This document shows, piece by piece, positions 1-11,528 of a stretch of 64,000 nucleotides of DNA (the first letter of the stretch is position 1; the number at the start of each line of letters is the position of its first letter). Location of the stretch: NCBI RefSeq assembly GCF_030272615.1, contig NC_081410.1:571899241-571963240 (forward strand), read 5' to 3'. This DNA comes from Cryptomeria japonica (lineage: Eukaryota > Streptophyta > Pinopsida > Cupressales > Cupressaceae). Made by a program: the position numbers and the translations under genes. The notes below the pieces were generated by a model, which had not been told where the DNA came from, did no database searches, and saw only the letters and a program-made list of their open reading frames with translations.

Positions 1-230
1 AATCTGAGAGCAAATATATCAAGCAAGATCAATGGAGATAGGAAGAATGGAGATCCAAACCCTATTGGACATGTGATGGTATAATCTTTGTGATTTTGTT
101 TGATTTGTATTGTCTTAGGTAATCTTCATATGTTATGGTGGATCTTTGTTGTTGTTAGGCTAGGGTTTTGTGGTTGAATTCATCAGCCTTTCAATATCGT
201 TATTATTGTTATCCATTTTCACCATATACA
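1..230 (+). repeat. 5' LTR of element A, 3' part only
   Basis: This stretch matches 23082-23312 with only about three differences and ends in ATATACA directly before the primer binding site. The upstream part of the LTR, about 560 bases if it equals the 3' copy, lies outside the window. Confidence 0.92.
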
Positions 231-233
231 TTT

Positions 234-251
234 TGGCATGCCCAGTGGGAC
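234..251 (+). other. Primer binding site of element A
   Basis: Three bases after the LTR end comes TGGCATGCCCAGTGGGAC. It starts with the TGG expected from pairing to a tRNA 3' CCA and lies at the usual place. I cannot name the tRNA with confidence. Confidence 0.7.
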
Positions 252-340
252 TCTTGTCCCTTTTGCAGTTAACATCCTTGTTGCAGATTTTGTATTTTGA
301 AGTTGCAGATCTGATGTTTTCGGCAACATTTTGATATTCC

Positions 341-580
341 CGCGTCTGCGCACTTTCGGATCGCGTTTTTGTTTTTTTGGTGCATCTGAGACTTCTGGAA
401 TCGCATCTGTGTTACGGGTAGTATTTTATTTTGCAGGTTCCAGGAAAGCGCGTTTGTGTTATAAAGTCACGTCTGCGCTGTTTTTAGCCGCGTCTGTGTT
501 CTGTAGTCGCGTCTGTGTCTCACAGAACCGCGTCTGTGTCACAAAGTCGCGTTTGTGTTGAGGGTAATCGCGTCTATGTT
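341..580 (+). repeat. Degenerate GCGTCTGTG repeat cluster 1
   Basis: About ten copies of a motif close to CGCGTCTGTGTT recur every 20-30 bases, with variants GCGTTTGTG, GCATCTGTG and GCGTCTATG. The bases between copies vary. Confidence 0.7.
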
Positions 581-1801
581 CACCAGTTTCAAATTTTGGG
601 TTTTTATTGATTCAGTTTTTGGATTTTGCATTTAGGGTTTTAGATCTGGTTTATTTTGAGCTAACATTTTCAGATCTAGCTAACGAAATTGGTGCAGCTT
701 GTCTTGAAAGCAAAATCGTTTGGTCGAAGGCCCCTATTTTCACAAAGTCTTTTGGGTTTAAAATTTACCTAACTTGTGTGCTTGCAGGAAGGGGTGATTA
801 TTTCAAACAAATCCAAACTACTAATAAATCTTTGTTGCAGGTCCTTGGCAATGGTTTTTGGATTTTATTATGTGCCTTGTTTTCATAGACTAGCAAACAC
901 TTCAATTGGTGCACTAAAATTGAATCATTGTCTTTTGTGTCTTGAGCAATAGGCTCTTTTTGTTTAATCTTTAGAGGGCCTGTCTTCCCGTGTGGTCATT
1001 AGGACTACTACTGAAAAGAGAACGACCCAAGTGGTAGCGAGGAAAACCCACCTCTTCCGAACCACTATAAACAAATGTATTCATGGTGAAAACTATGGAT
1101 AACGTGTGCTGATTAGTTCATACCGACACTATGTCTCCCCATAAACCTGTTTGATCAAATTTATTTGATCAGTTGTAGGGCGTAACCCCTACCGGCTGGG
1201 AGCCTTCTGTATTTACAGAGCTGAAAGTGCCGCATGTATGGCCACACGAGCGAATGCCCTTACTAGCACCTTTTTGTTTTAGAAGCCCAAATCCTTCTAG
1301 TTGTTGGGGTAGGAGGTCAGACCTCTGGTAGCGGCCCACACACATACGGTTCTTAGTAGAGATACAAAGTTTGCCACAGGGAGTTTTCGTGGGGACTGAT
1401 GCTTGGCTGACCCGAGAAGTGAGTGCCGAGGGTGGAGCCAGTGAGGTCAAGCATCTAAGTATCCGCTCTAAATAGCGTAGCCTTGGGGGTAAAACCCCAT
1501 GTGGGATCAACAACTATTGTCTTGGCCAGCCATAAGAATTGTGCTTGACTTATGTTAAACATTCAAAACATTCAAGACCAAATAGCAAAACATTGTGTCT
1601 TTTGTGTCTTCAAGTGTATGCAAAACATTTTTTTCATCAAACAACACACTTTTATTGGAGTCATTTTGAGTCTAGACACTTGCAAACATTGAGTCCTCAT
1701 CAACACTGTGTCCTCTTGTCACAAAAAACAATCAAACAGTCAGATTTGGTCACAACAAAACAACTTCACAGATTGGAAAAAATTGCACAAATTTTGCAGA
1801 A

Positions 1802-1990
1802 ACGCATCTGTGTTTGACATGATAGCGTCTGTGTTGTATAACCGCGTCTGTGAAGGGCATAATTGCGTCTATGTTCCCAGAACAAATATTATACTTTGCA
1901 AAAAATCTCAGAAGCGCATCTGTGTTAAACAGAGCCACGTTTGAGTCAGAAAACTGTGTCTATGAAGTATACAGGCGCGTCTGTGTCTAG
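1802..1990 (+). repeat. Degenerate GCGTCTGTG repeat cluster 2
   Basis: About seven further copies of the same motif as in 341-580 (GCATCTGTGTT, GCGTCTGTGTT, GCGTCTGTGAA, GCGTCTATGTT and others), 1.2 kb downstream and also at roughly 20-30 base intervals. Confidence 0.7.
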
Positions 1991-2477
1991 AATTGAAAAA
2001 CTGTTACAGTCCAGCAAACAAACACAGTCAGTTTCAGAATTCTTGAGCTTCCTAGGTCGTTTCTCCAGGATTTCATTTAGCAGTCAACCTGTCCTTGGGT
2101 CTCACAAAGTCCATCATTGCTTTACATCTCTCATTACATTCACAATTGTCTAAACTTGAGTCAAAAGGTCACTTGCTTGTCCTCATCATACTTTGTCAAC
2201 ACACTACATACAATAACACTTTGCTAAGTGGTCCCTCATCAAGGTTTCTTACCTTTGGGTCTCATTTGGGCTTACTTAGAGTCAAGGTCAACTTACCTCA
2301 TCAAGAGAAACTATCCTCTCTTTGGAAGTCACACCTACTCTACTACATACATACTTGGTCTTACACTTTGGACATTGCAAGTACACCTCAGATTCATTTA
2401 CATTCCATCCAACTCTTAGTCTTCCATACTTTTTCCATTTTCATCTAGTCTCACACATCATGGTCAATACCTAGTTC

Positions 2478-4188
2478 ATGGTTGAAACCCGTCTTCAAAA
2501 ATCTAGGAGAGAAACTAAAGAGGCTCAAGAGTCTGCAAAAATGAGTTCTTATGAGTATGAAAATGATATCTTTTTCAATTCCGATCATACTACATTACCT
2601 GACATGGATAACTATAGAAACATTCCAAATGTTGAGAACATGGACACTACAAACAACAATGCTACACACAATGACAATGTGGACAAATTTTCTGTACATT
2701 CAGCAGATGTGGAAGAATCCATTATGAATCCCCATTTCAATCGATTGGTTGAGGAAATATTGAGGAGGGATAGACAATACTTCTTACAAATGATGGCACA
2801 AAGTGGAGCCAAGATACCTCATGATTTTGACATGTCTCAAATAATGGAAAATCAGCCTTTGCAACAAACTCACTCCAACATGGATCAAAGAAGGCCTAAT
2901 AGTGGAGGAAATAGAGGACCACATATGGTACCTGAATCACCATCATCTTTGTTTCAAAAACCAGAGGTCCCACATACACATGGTCAAGCATATGATACTC
3001 ACCTTCGCAGACCATTATGGAAGTCTTATGTAGAGAAATATGCTCAATCACATATCAATGCTAAGGATCAACCACCAAAGCAATTGGATATTCAAAGGCA
3101 TGCTCAAAATTTGGACACAAGGAAACCCCGTGTCAAATTTGGGGGCAACACATTAGAACATGACATGCCTATAGAGTATGGTATACATGCACAAAATAGA
3201 TATGGTGTTCCTCAACATGAATCTATACCAAGTAGTCCATATACGCAACATCACTATAGACCTCCTCCATATGAACATGTGTATGATCAATATCATCCAT
3301 ATATGCAACATGCTCCTCCTCCAATTGGTGCCTCAAGCATGGGGTATGGTCCAAGAAGTCGATCTCCACCTAAGAGCAATTTGGAACAACAAATCAGGGA
3401 CTTACAAAAAAAAATGGAGGACATAAATACACCGAAGCCAACATACACAATGAGAGACATATGTCCCTATCCATTTGACAAAAGCATTCTAATGCCTCCA
3501 TTTCCTACACACTTTGTGATGCCTAAATTTGATAAGTATAGAGGAAAAGGGGATCCTAAGGCACACATAAGACAGTTTTTCACAGCTTGCATTGAGGTAG
3601 CAGCAGAAGAGACATATTTGATGAGATTATTCCCACAAAGCCTAGGTGATCAAGCTATGGAATGGTTCTCCCAACTTCCACCTGGAATTAAGTCATGGGG
3701 TGATCTAGCAGAGGCATTTATTCAACATTTCTCCTACAACATAGAGACAGACATATCAGTCACTACTTTGTGCAACACCAAGGAAAAAGAGGGAGAGTCT
3801 TTTGCATCATTTTTACAAAGATGGAGGAATCTAGCCAGCAGATGCTCTTGTGAAATTCCACAAAAACAAATGGTAGAGATGTTCACACAAAATGTTAACA
3901 AAGACATTGGCTATGATCTAAGGAAAGCTTGTTTGTCCACCTTCAAGGACGTTATTGAAAAAGGCTTAGTGATAGAAAAGGTCCTAATTGAACAAGGAGT
4001 CATCAAGATATTCAAAGAAAACAAGGATGACTTTAAAGGAAAAGATAAGCCAAGATTTTGAAATAAAAACAAGAACATAGTCAATGATGGTGTTGTTGAT
4101 GCCAATACAGTGCGACCCAAATTCATCTTTTCTAGATCAAGTTCTACAAACAATCAAGTGAATACTCAAACAACTTCCAGATCATGAA
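2478..4188 (+). pseudogene. gag: Element A gag (capsid) region
   Basis: This encodes the capsid-like Gag. The first 527 codons run from ATG at 2478 to TGA at 4059. The N-terminal 320 residues are polar and low in complexity, rich in His, Pro, Tyr and Asn. The retrotransposon gag domain occupies roughly residues 350-500, recognisable by PKFDKYRGKGDPKAHIRQF and by AMEWFSQLPPGIKSW. The frame continues unchanged past TGA at 4059 and a second TGA at 4185, both plausibly decayed Trp or Arg codons, into the zinc knuckle and protease. Gag and pol therefore appear to have formed one reading frame. It would assemble virus-like particles in the cytoplasm. Calling this gag is secure; that it is dead follows from the stops. 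Confidence 0.88.
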
Positions 4189-5918
4189 GGAAGTACACTC
4201 CATTAGGAGAACCACTTGAGTCAGTTTTCAAGAAGCTAGTGGCAAACAAGGTAATCACAGTTCCAGATTTTCCTCCATATGAACCAAAGGTCAAACCAAA
4301 TTGGTGGAATGATGATGAGTATTGTGAATTTCATAAGAGAAAGGGTCATAAGATAGGAAATTGTCATCGACTGAAGAACATCATACAAGATCTCATTGAT
4401 AGAGGTGACATAGAGATTGAAGGACACTCATCCAATCAAGAACATGAGATGTTTAAGGAACCATTCCCAAAACATGACAAAGGAAAAGCTAAAGCCATAG
4501 ATGTCCATACCAACTATACCAGAGCATCCTACAACTATGATTCAACTATCAATCACATCTCGATGGACAATTATGTCTCTACCATTATCATCAAGGACAA
4601 AACGTCTGAGAATTCTACTCGGAGATCCAGGATTGTCCTAAAAGGTGTTGGATCTTCTTCTGAACCTACCTCTGAATGTTATGTCACAACCCACCAAGGT
4701 AAAATCACTTTGCAAGGTGCTCCAACTAAAAACACCACTTCTTCATCAACTAAACCTGAGTATGACCTTGTAGAACAGTTAGGGAAGACACCCGCGCTAA
4801 TCTCCATTCTTGAGCTCTTATGCATATCCCCTGCACATAAGGCCATTCTTGACAAAATCTTGAGAGACACTACCGTTCCTACTGATCTAAACGTAGATCA
4901 GTTTCAAGCCATGGTGGGATACCTTTCCATTCCACACTCCCTTACATTCATAGAAGCCGATGACGCCTCTGTAAGTCAGCCACATAATGTACCACTACAC
5001 ATTGAAGCCTTCATACACAAACATCGAATAAAACAAGTCCTGATAGATGGAGGAGCTGGTCTAAACATTTGTACATTGAGCACTATTAAACAATTGGGAT
5101 ATTCTGACAAAGCTGTGAATTCTACAAATCAAATCACCATCAAGGCATATGATGATGAAGAGCATTCATCCAAGGGCACAGTCACCTTGCCTCTCAGAGT
5201 TGGGCTAGTTACAAAGGATGTGGATTGTCAGGTCCTGGATCTAGACCTCACTTATAACATATTGCTAGGATGCCCTTGGATTCATGAAATGAGGGCAGTC
5301 CCATCTACATATCACCAATGCATTAAGTTTTCTCATAACGAAGTGGAAGTAATAGTTAATGGTGATCCTAATCCATTCATATACTGCAATAATCTGAGAT
5401 CAAAAACTGAGACCATCATTCCCAGTAATCGTGAAGCTGTTCCTTCCTCGGCATACATTGATCCTGAGTCATTAAAACCTTCAACATCAAAACAAGGTGA
5501 GCTTAAAGGCAAGTTTCAGGACAAAGGCATGGGGGAATACACTTTAAATCAGACCATGTACTTACGAAAAGTCATGAGTTCCCCAAAAGAATATGGAAGA
5601 CCACATCCTAACAAGCAAGTATCCATCATGATACTCAAATGGGACCCTACTACCTTTCAAAGATGGGGTGAACTAGAAGAGGAATATTTATATAAAATGC
5701 TTTACAAAGACAATGAAGAGGACACACAAAATCACATCAGTCTACCATGTGAGAAATATGGCAAAGGCTTCAAAATTCTACAAAAATTCGGGTATGACGG
5801 AAAAAACCCTCTTGGGTTACGAAAAGAAGGCATCATTGAACCTTTACAACCTCAATTGACTTTCAAAAAGGAACGCTCGAAAGGACTTGGTTTCTTAACT
5901 TCCAAGGTCCACACCTAA
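4189..5918 (+). pseudogene. Element A zinc knuckle, aspartic protease and G-patch
   Basis: The frame is continuous with gag. Near 4318-4390 lies the Tat-type zinc-binding motif CEFHKRKGHKIGNCHRLK. A retropepsin core follows at about 5035-5290 with VLIDGGAGLNIC (catalytic Asp followed by Gly-Gly, as usual in this lineage) and LLGCPWI towards its end. The C-terminus has a G-patch at about 5761-5910, visible as GFKILQKFGYDGKNPLGL, a nucleic-acid-binding motif often found behind protease in Tat elements. The protease would cut the polyprotein. The frame ends in TAA at 5916, but coding continues in frame beyond it, so this stop is probably a mutation. This segment has no other stop after 4185. Confidence 0.85.
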
Positions 5919-6752
5919 AGGACAGAAGAAGCCTTACAGATCAAAGCTGCCAAAATTCAACAAGAGGATCACTATTCCACAGATTCCAACGAATGGGAAT
6001 GGGGTTCAGACAAGTCTTCTAGTGACTACGAGCTCACTGAGATATTCAGAGAGCCAGATGAACCAACAGAAGAAGATGAATTTTATAACAAGTTCAGAGT
6101 TGGTCAAGAAACAACCCATGAGGATTCCACATAGTCCTTGTCTCAAGGTTCTAGGTTGAAATCACATAGGATGAGAACACCTATCCCAGAATGCGCTACT
6201 AGTGATGATAATTTGGATTCATTCGTGATCGAGACTGATGAGGAGAGTGCCATCGATGACCTCGATAATTACCTTGACATACCCGAATATAACTACATCT
6301 TCACTCTTAGCCCTGTTAACTTCGAAGACATTAATGGCCTTCCCCTTGTTCACCACCAGCTCATTGACTGGGATCATGAAGGACCTGCACAGTTTGACAC
6401 ATTCCAAAATGATGAATCTTTTATTGACTATATCGGCATACAAGGTGATCTTCCTCCTGGGGACCATAAAGCGGGATACACTATAGAACTCCATAGCATG
6501 GCATATTTTGGTGAGGGTGTCGGACCTTCCAGCCGCAAAAATGTGAAAATAAGAATAAACCAAGGGTCTTATGGCAAAAACCACATTGTGGCACTGTCTG
6601 ACCCCAAAAAAGTAAAAAGAAAGGATGTATCTAAGGGCGAAAACCTCTCTGAGGCACCCGAAGATGGAAGGCTCGACATTCTCCCAGCTTCATATGAAGA
6701 AAAGTCATCCATGTTGGTAGAGGAGACTATCAAAACAAACATTGGTACATAA
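5919..6752 (+). pseudogene. Element A protease-RT linker
   Basis: This acidic linker in the same frame joins the G-patch to reverse transcriptase. It holds runs of Asp, Glu and Ser and the phrase DLDNYLDIPEYNYIF, with no catalytic motif. TAG at 6132 and TAA at 6750 interrupt it; sequence on both sides of each reads as one protein. I recognise it only by position; comparable acidic linkers precede RT in Tat elements. Confidence 0.7.
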
Positions 6753-7590
6753 GAGGTTCCACACAACATATTCCTAGCTCAATCATTGACAGAGTCTGAA
6801 AGGTCAAAATTCATAAGTTTCTTCAAAGAATGACAAATCAACTTTGCTTGGTCATACGCTGATATGCATGGATTAGATCCGGATTTGGTAATGCATCATT
6901 TGACAGTTAAACCGGGGGCAAAACTAGTGAAACAGAAATTGAGAAAAATGCATCCACAAGTGGCATTACTGGTCAAAGCAGAACTTGAGAAATTACTGGA
7001 TGTCGGATTCATATGCCCAATTGATTATCCCGAATGGATCTCCAACTTGGTACCTGTTAGTAAACCAGATCGTAGCATCAGAATATGTACAGATTTCAGA
7101 GACATCAACAAAGCTTGTCCAAAGGATGACTTCCCATTGCCAAATATTGACTTGATTGTTGCTCTCACAGCAGGTCATGAAATGTTATCATTAATGGATG
7201 GATTCTTTGGTTATAATCAAATAAGGATCGCGCCCGAGGATCAACATAAAACATCATTCACTTGTCCGTGGGGAACTTTCTGCTGGAATGTCATGCCCTT
7301 CGGGCTAAAGAATGCAGGTGCTACATATCAAAGAACCATGACTACTATCTTTCATGATCTCATGCACGTCACCATGGAAGATTATGTCGATGACCTCTTG
7401 GGTAAATCAATAGACGGAAATACACATTTGGACATACTTTCAGTTGTCTTTGATTGGTTGGAAAAATACAAAGTAAGATTAAACCCCAAGAAATGTGTCT
7501 TTGGAGTAACCTCTGAGAAGCTCCTAGGATTCATTGTATCCAAAGGAGGAATCGAAGCTGATCCAGCAAAAGTCAAAGCCATCAATGCAA
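6753..7590 (+). pseudogene. Element A reverse transcriptase
   Basis: This is a reverse transcriptase of the gypsy type. Visible blocks in order are FAWSYADMHGLDPDLV, the fingers motif VPVSKPDRSIRICTDFRDIN, LSLMDGFFGYNQI with the first catalytic Asp, FCWNVMPFGLKNAGATYQ, and EDYVDDLLGKS with the catalytic YVDD pair, then GFIVSKGGIEADPAKV. It would copy element RNA into DNA within particles. A TGA at 6831 falls just before the domain. A single-base indel at about 7587-7592 moves the rest of pol into the next frame, so the polyprotein is truncated here. The active-site residues themselves are intact. Confidence 0.9.
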
Positions 7591-8250
7591 CCACCAAGAA
7601 ATATCAGTCAACTTCGATCCTTACAAGGAAAACTCCAGTCCATACAAAGATTCATAGCACAACTTGCAGATAAGTGTAATCCTTTTCAGCACCTGCTACA
7701 TAAAAACATCAAATTCAAATGGGATGATAACTGTCAACAGGCTTTCCAGATGCTCAAAGATTATCTTCTAAACCCGCCAGTTCTGATGCCACCGGTTCCA
7801 GATCAGCCTCTGTTACTATACATATCAGCTACTCCAACAACACTGGGGGCACTCTTAGCACAACAAATTGCTGAGGGCAAGGAAAAAGCAGTATACTATA
7901 TCAGTTGCACATTGGTGGGATATGAGCTAAACTACACACCAATTGAGCGTGCATGTCTCGCCGTGGTTTTTGCTTTGCAAAAATTACGACATTACATGCT
8001 CACTCATAAGACTAAGTTGATTGCACGGATAGACCCATTGAAATACCTTCTCAATAAAGCAACACTTACTGGGCGACTGGCCAAATGGGTAATGATCCTA
8101 AGTGAATTCGACATCGAGTATGTGGACAGAAAAGTGATAAAAGGACAAGCCATCATAGATCAATTAGCAGATGCTCCCATGATAGATGATGTTCCTCTAA
8201 GTTCCGAATTTCCAGATGAATCCATTTTGACAATGTCACATGCAAAGCCA
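7591..8250 (+). pseudogene. Element A gypsy-type RNase H (gRH)
   Basis: This follows RT after the frameshift. It begins with the connection segment LRSLQGKLQSIQRFIAQLA, then LLLYISATPTTLGALLAQ, where the first RNase H Asp is Ser, the Glu-bearing block YTPIERACLAVVFALQKL, and LTGRLAKWVMILSEFDIEY. Loss of the first Asp in this domain is usual for Tat elements, where a second RNase H carries the activity. It probably acts as a structural tether between RT and the second RNase H. Confidence 0.82.
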
Positions 8251-8640
8251 TGGCAACTGTACTTCAACGGCTCATACACATAGCATGGGGCAGGAGCTGG
8301 CATCCTCTTTATAACTCCTCAAGGGGATTCTATACCAAAATCATACCGCTTATCATTTCCTTGCACTAACAATATAGCAGAATACGAGGCATTAACAACA
8401 GGATTACAGATTGCAGTTCAGTGGAAGATCCAGGAACTTCGTGTTTTTGGGGACTCTCAACTTGTCATCCGTCAAGCAACTGATGATTACCAAACAAAAG
8501 ATGAAAAATTAATGCCTTATAAACAAATGGTGGATGATCTGAAACAACATTTCACAAAGATAGACTTTGAGCAGATACCAAGAGAGCAAAATCGCACCGC
8601 AGATGCCATGGCTACAATTGCTTCATTGATTGATTTACCT
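8251..8640 (+). pseudogene. Element A second, archaeal-type RNase H (aRH)
   Basis: A second RNase H lies between gRH and integrase, the defining trait of the Tat lineage. Blocks seen are WQLYFNGSYT, HGAGAGILFITPQG, NNIAEYEALTTGLQIA with the catalytic Glu, FGDSQLVIRQ with the second Asp, and REQNRTADAMATIA with the last Asp. The first catalytic Asp, normally FDGS, is Asn (FNGS at about 8263), and TAG follows at 8281. It would remove RNA from RNA-DNA hybrids during minus-strand synthesis. This copy should be inactive on two counts. Confidence 0.85.
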
Positions 8641-9999
8641 CCAAACGAGACCCGCTATGAGTTCTTGGTGGATAACCTTTTGGTTCCTTCATATGAGATC
8701 ATGCCTACTGAGACGATATGTATTGTCAGTCCCGAGTCCCAGTTATATGGTTCCATTTTCACATACCTTCGTGACAATACCCTACCTCCTGATCTATCAA
8801 ATAACCAACGTCGCACTTTCATTCGCCAATCCTCTCGATATATCATTTTAGCTGATATCCTATACTGGCGAGGTCTAGATGGCACTCTTCTTAGATGTTT
8901 AGAAAGTGACGAAGCTCAGATTGCGTTATGGGAAGTGCATGAAGGGATACGTGGTCCACATGTTAGTGGTCCTACCTTGGCCAAGAAACTCATCAGGACT
9001 GGATATTACTGGCCCAATATGGAAAAAGACTCATATCAGTTTGTCAAGAAATGTAAGCAATGTCAAATTCATGGAGACCTCATACACGCGCCAACACAAG
9101 AACTTCAACCACTTGCATCTCCTTGGCCCTTTTGTCAGTGGGGACTTGATCTCATAGGCAAGATTCATCCTCCTTCTTCCAATGGTCATAAATTCATTAT
9201 CACTGCCACAGAGTATTTCACAAAATGGATTGAAGCCATGCCTCTCACACAAGTCACTGGAAAACAGATTGCTACATTCATCCTCAACTATATCATTTGC
9301 CGATATGGTATTCCTGTTTCCATTAACACTGATAACGGGCGTCCCTTAAAAAATTAGGATGTTCATGAACTCTGTGACCGCTTCCATATTTCTCATCGTT
9401 TCTCCACACCATATTATCCCCAAGGTAATGGTCAAGCTAAGGCGTCTAATAAAACAATCCTTAAAATCTTAAAGAAGACAGTCGACGACGCTGGCCGTAA
9501 TTGGCATATCCAACTGAATCCTACACTTTGGGCTTACCGCACGAGTGTCCGCACACCTACAGGAGCTACACCCTATTCACTTGTCTATGGCGCTAAAGCT
9601 ATCTTGCCTATTGAGGTCGAGCTACCCTCTTTATGGGTCTCTTTGCAAAACATCATCAGTGATGAAGACTATAGGGTCTCTCGCTTACAAGAGCTGGAAC
9701 TACTAGAGGAACGAAGACAAACTGCTTTTAATCATCTCAAAGCTTACCAATAACAAATGAGTCGTAGCTACAATCACAAGGTCAAGCCTCGCACATTTGA
9801 GGTAGGGGACTTAGTTCTCAGAGAAAATCCCAAAAATCAACAAGACAGAGAGAAGAAGGGCAAGTTTGAACCAAATTGCCTTGGTCCTTACATCATTACA
9901 ACAACATATGGATCTGGGGCATATCAGCTATCAACTACAGAAGGTGAACCTTTGGAGGATTCTATCAACAACATGCACCTTCGCAGGTTTTACACATAG
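8641..9999 (+). pseudogene. Element A integrase
   Basis: This is a retroviral-type integrase. The zinc-binding HHCC region is at about 8930-9075 (HEGIRGPHVSG, CKQCQIHGD). The catalytic core has WGLDLIGKI with the first Asp and INTDNGRP with the second. The third residue is changed: the block reads YYPQGNGQAKASNK, with Lys (AAG at about 9436) where the catalytic Glu belongs. The C-terminal domain with FEVGDLVLRENP and LGPYIITTTYGSGAYQL ends at TAG 9997. In-frame stops sit at 9355 (TAG) and 9751 (TAA). It would insert cDNA into chromosomes; this copy could not. Confidence 0.9.
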
Positions 10000-10116
10000 C
10001 TCTTCAAAGTATCCTAATTCAAAAATACAAAAAAAAAAATCACAAATTTCAAAAATACAAAAAAAATCAAAAAATTCAAATATACAAAAAATTATAAAAC
10101 AAAAAAATCATTACTT

Positions 10117-10269
10117 GGTGAAAACCTGACAAACAGGCGCCTTGTGACACAAAAAAAATTGAAAAATCAAAAAAAGGTAAAGAGAAATAATTTCATCCAA
10201 CGGTGAAAACCACTTCAGTGGCGCCCTGGGCAAGTACCATGGTGAAAATTGGGTCACCAGTGCCATGCG
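10117..10269 (+). repeat. Three-unit hairpin box GGTGAAAA-stem-loop-GCC
   Basis: Three units start at 10117, 10202 and 10241. Each has GGTGAAAA, a short self-complementary stem, and CGCC or TGCC. The stems differ but pair within each unit: CCTG/CAGG, CCACT/AGTGG, and TTGG/CCAG with one wobble pair. Confidence 0.7.
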
Positions 10270-10347
10270 TAGAGACATTGCTCCTCCCTCCTTCAGGATT
10301 CACTTTCATCCTTTCACTTTGCACACACTCACAACCTATTCGTTCAT

Positions 10348-10622
10348 AATAAACTTACCCATTCCCATCATGGCTTGTTATTGATCTACCCAAGATTGGT
10401 TCGCCATTCATAATAAACCTTCCTTTCCATTCATAATAAATTAGATCCTATCTGTGGCTAAGGCAAATCCTACGTCTAGTAATGGGTGTGGAACTGAGAA
10501 CATCACATGTTTCGAGGAGTACAGTTTATTCCAGCTTCCTTCAGTCTATCCGCACACAATCTGCAATAAAGCAACATTTGCATCACAAATCCGCAATAAA
10601 GTTTCATCTTCTTTGCAATAAA
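10348..10622 (+). terminator. Cluster of six AATAAA hexamers behind pol
   Basis: AATAAA occurs at 10348, 10412, 10435, 10565, 10595 and 10617. The first three are in the context TCATAATAAA and the last three in GCAATAAAG, so each trio looks duplicated. They could end gag-pol transcripts before the antisense gene. Function is inferred from the hexamer alone. Confidence 0.4.
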
Positions 10623-11528
10623 GTATCAGTTTCATGGATTCAGTCAGTTTTAGATGAGACACAATAGCAACAATGGGCTTCAACAAATCAAACCTTGCAA
10701 TAGACTCAGACAACATTATGGTTCAGTGCTATCTATCCTTTCTGTGAAAGTAAACATTGTGACCACAATCAAATAAGACTTATACAAGTGACAAGAGACA
10801 CTAAACTTGAGGACTACAATGGATATTGGTGTCGAGTCTTGGTTTTCGTTTGATTTTATCTTTTGGTGACATGTCTTTTAGCTTTTCTGGGATGTCTCTG
10901 ACTAGAGATTCTATCTCCAGGATGTCTTTGACTAGAAAGGTGAGGATGGGGTATCATCACCTATTTGTATTTGCTGTCTGTGGATTGTCTCTTAGTAATG
11001 CTATGACTTGTCCAAGGATATGAGGACACTGTGAGTCTAGTATGAATTGGGGCATTCCTTGTTTGTGTCTGTCTTATCTCCATGCAAATAGGTACAATGA
11101 CTTTCTGGATCGAACATATGCCTCGATTGTCATAACCTACTTGCCATAATAAAGCTCAATGATGATAACGCACAAGAAGATCTTTCACTTTCATATCTTC
11201 TGTCTTCCATCCCCCTTTCTTGATTGACTTCAATCATCCTTCTCGATTCCGCGTAGCCTGCTATCACATGACTAAGTATAATGACACACCAAAAACATTT
11301 GCATTTCATGTAGTTGCACCTGCATTACCACATATAAGCATTTCATACTGTAGCGTCCTAAAATTGCGACACTTGCAATTTCGACTGCATTTCGGTCTTC
11401 ACGATGGCGACGCAACACCAAACCTGAATGGAGACCCCGAAACCTGTTTTTGACACCAAAAACTGCATTTTCTTGCACCCTGGCCTGAACCTCCTTTGCA
11501 CCCTGCTGTCCCGAGAGGTGGGACCAGA

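Larger units (their letters stand above)
252..2477 (+). other. Untranslated leader of element A
   Basis: This is a 2.2-kb stretch between primer binding site and gag with no convincing protein. Short open frames here do not resemble any family. It holds two clusters of a degenerate GCGTCTGTG repeat (listed separately) and a more GC-balanced block, about 960-1520, with several inverted repeats: GATCAAAT/ATTTGATC near 1153-1171, GTAGGG/CCCCTAC near 1176, and GGGGT/ACCCC near 1486. Such a block could serve RNA packaging or dimerisation; that is inference. The stretch 2000-2477 is CT-rich with no recognisable signal. Confidence 0.6.
10000..11343 (+). other. Element A spacer behind pol
   Basis: This is non-coding sequence between pol and the insertion site of element C. 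It starts with A-rich repeats of AAAAATCAAAAA type (10010-10200), then a three-unit hairpin box and six AATAAA hexamers (both listed separately). Around 10870-10945 the phrase ATGTCTCTGACTAGA occurs twice in slightly different form. No protein is convincing. The text continues directly at 19222 once element C is removed. Confidence 0.65.

Noticed and set aside
331-888. Short Cys- and Val-rich frames in the element A leader
   Set aside because: They arise from the GCGTCTGTG repeat and AT-rich leader; no start context or domain.
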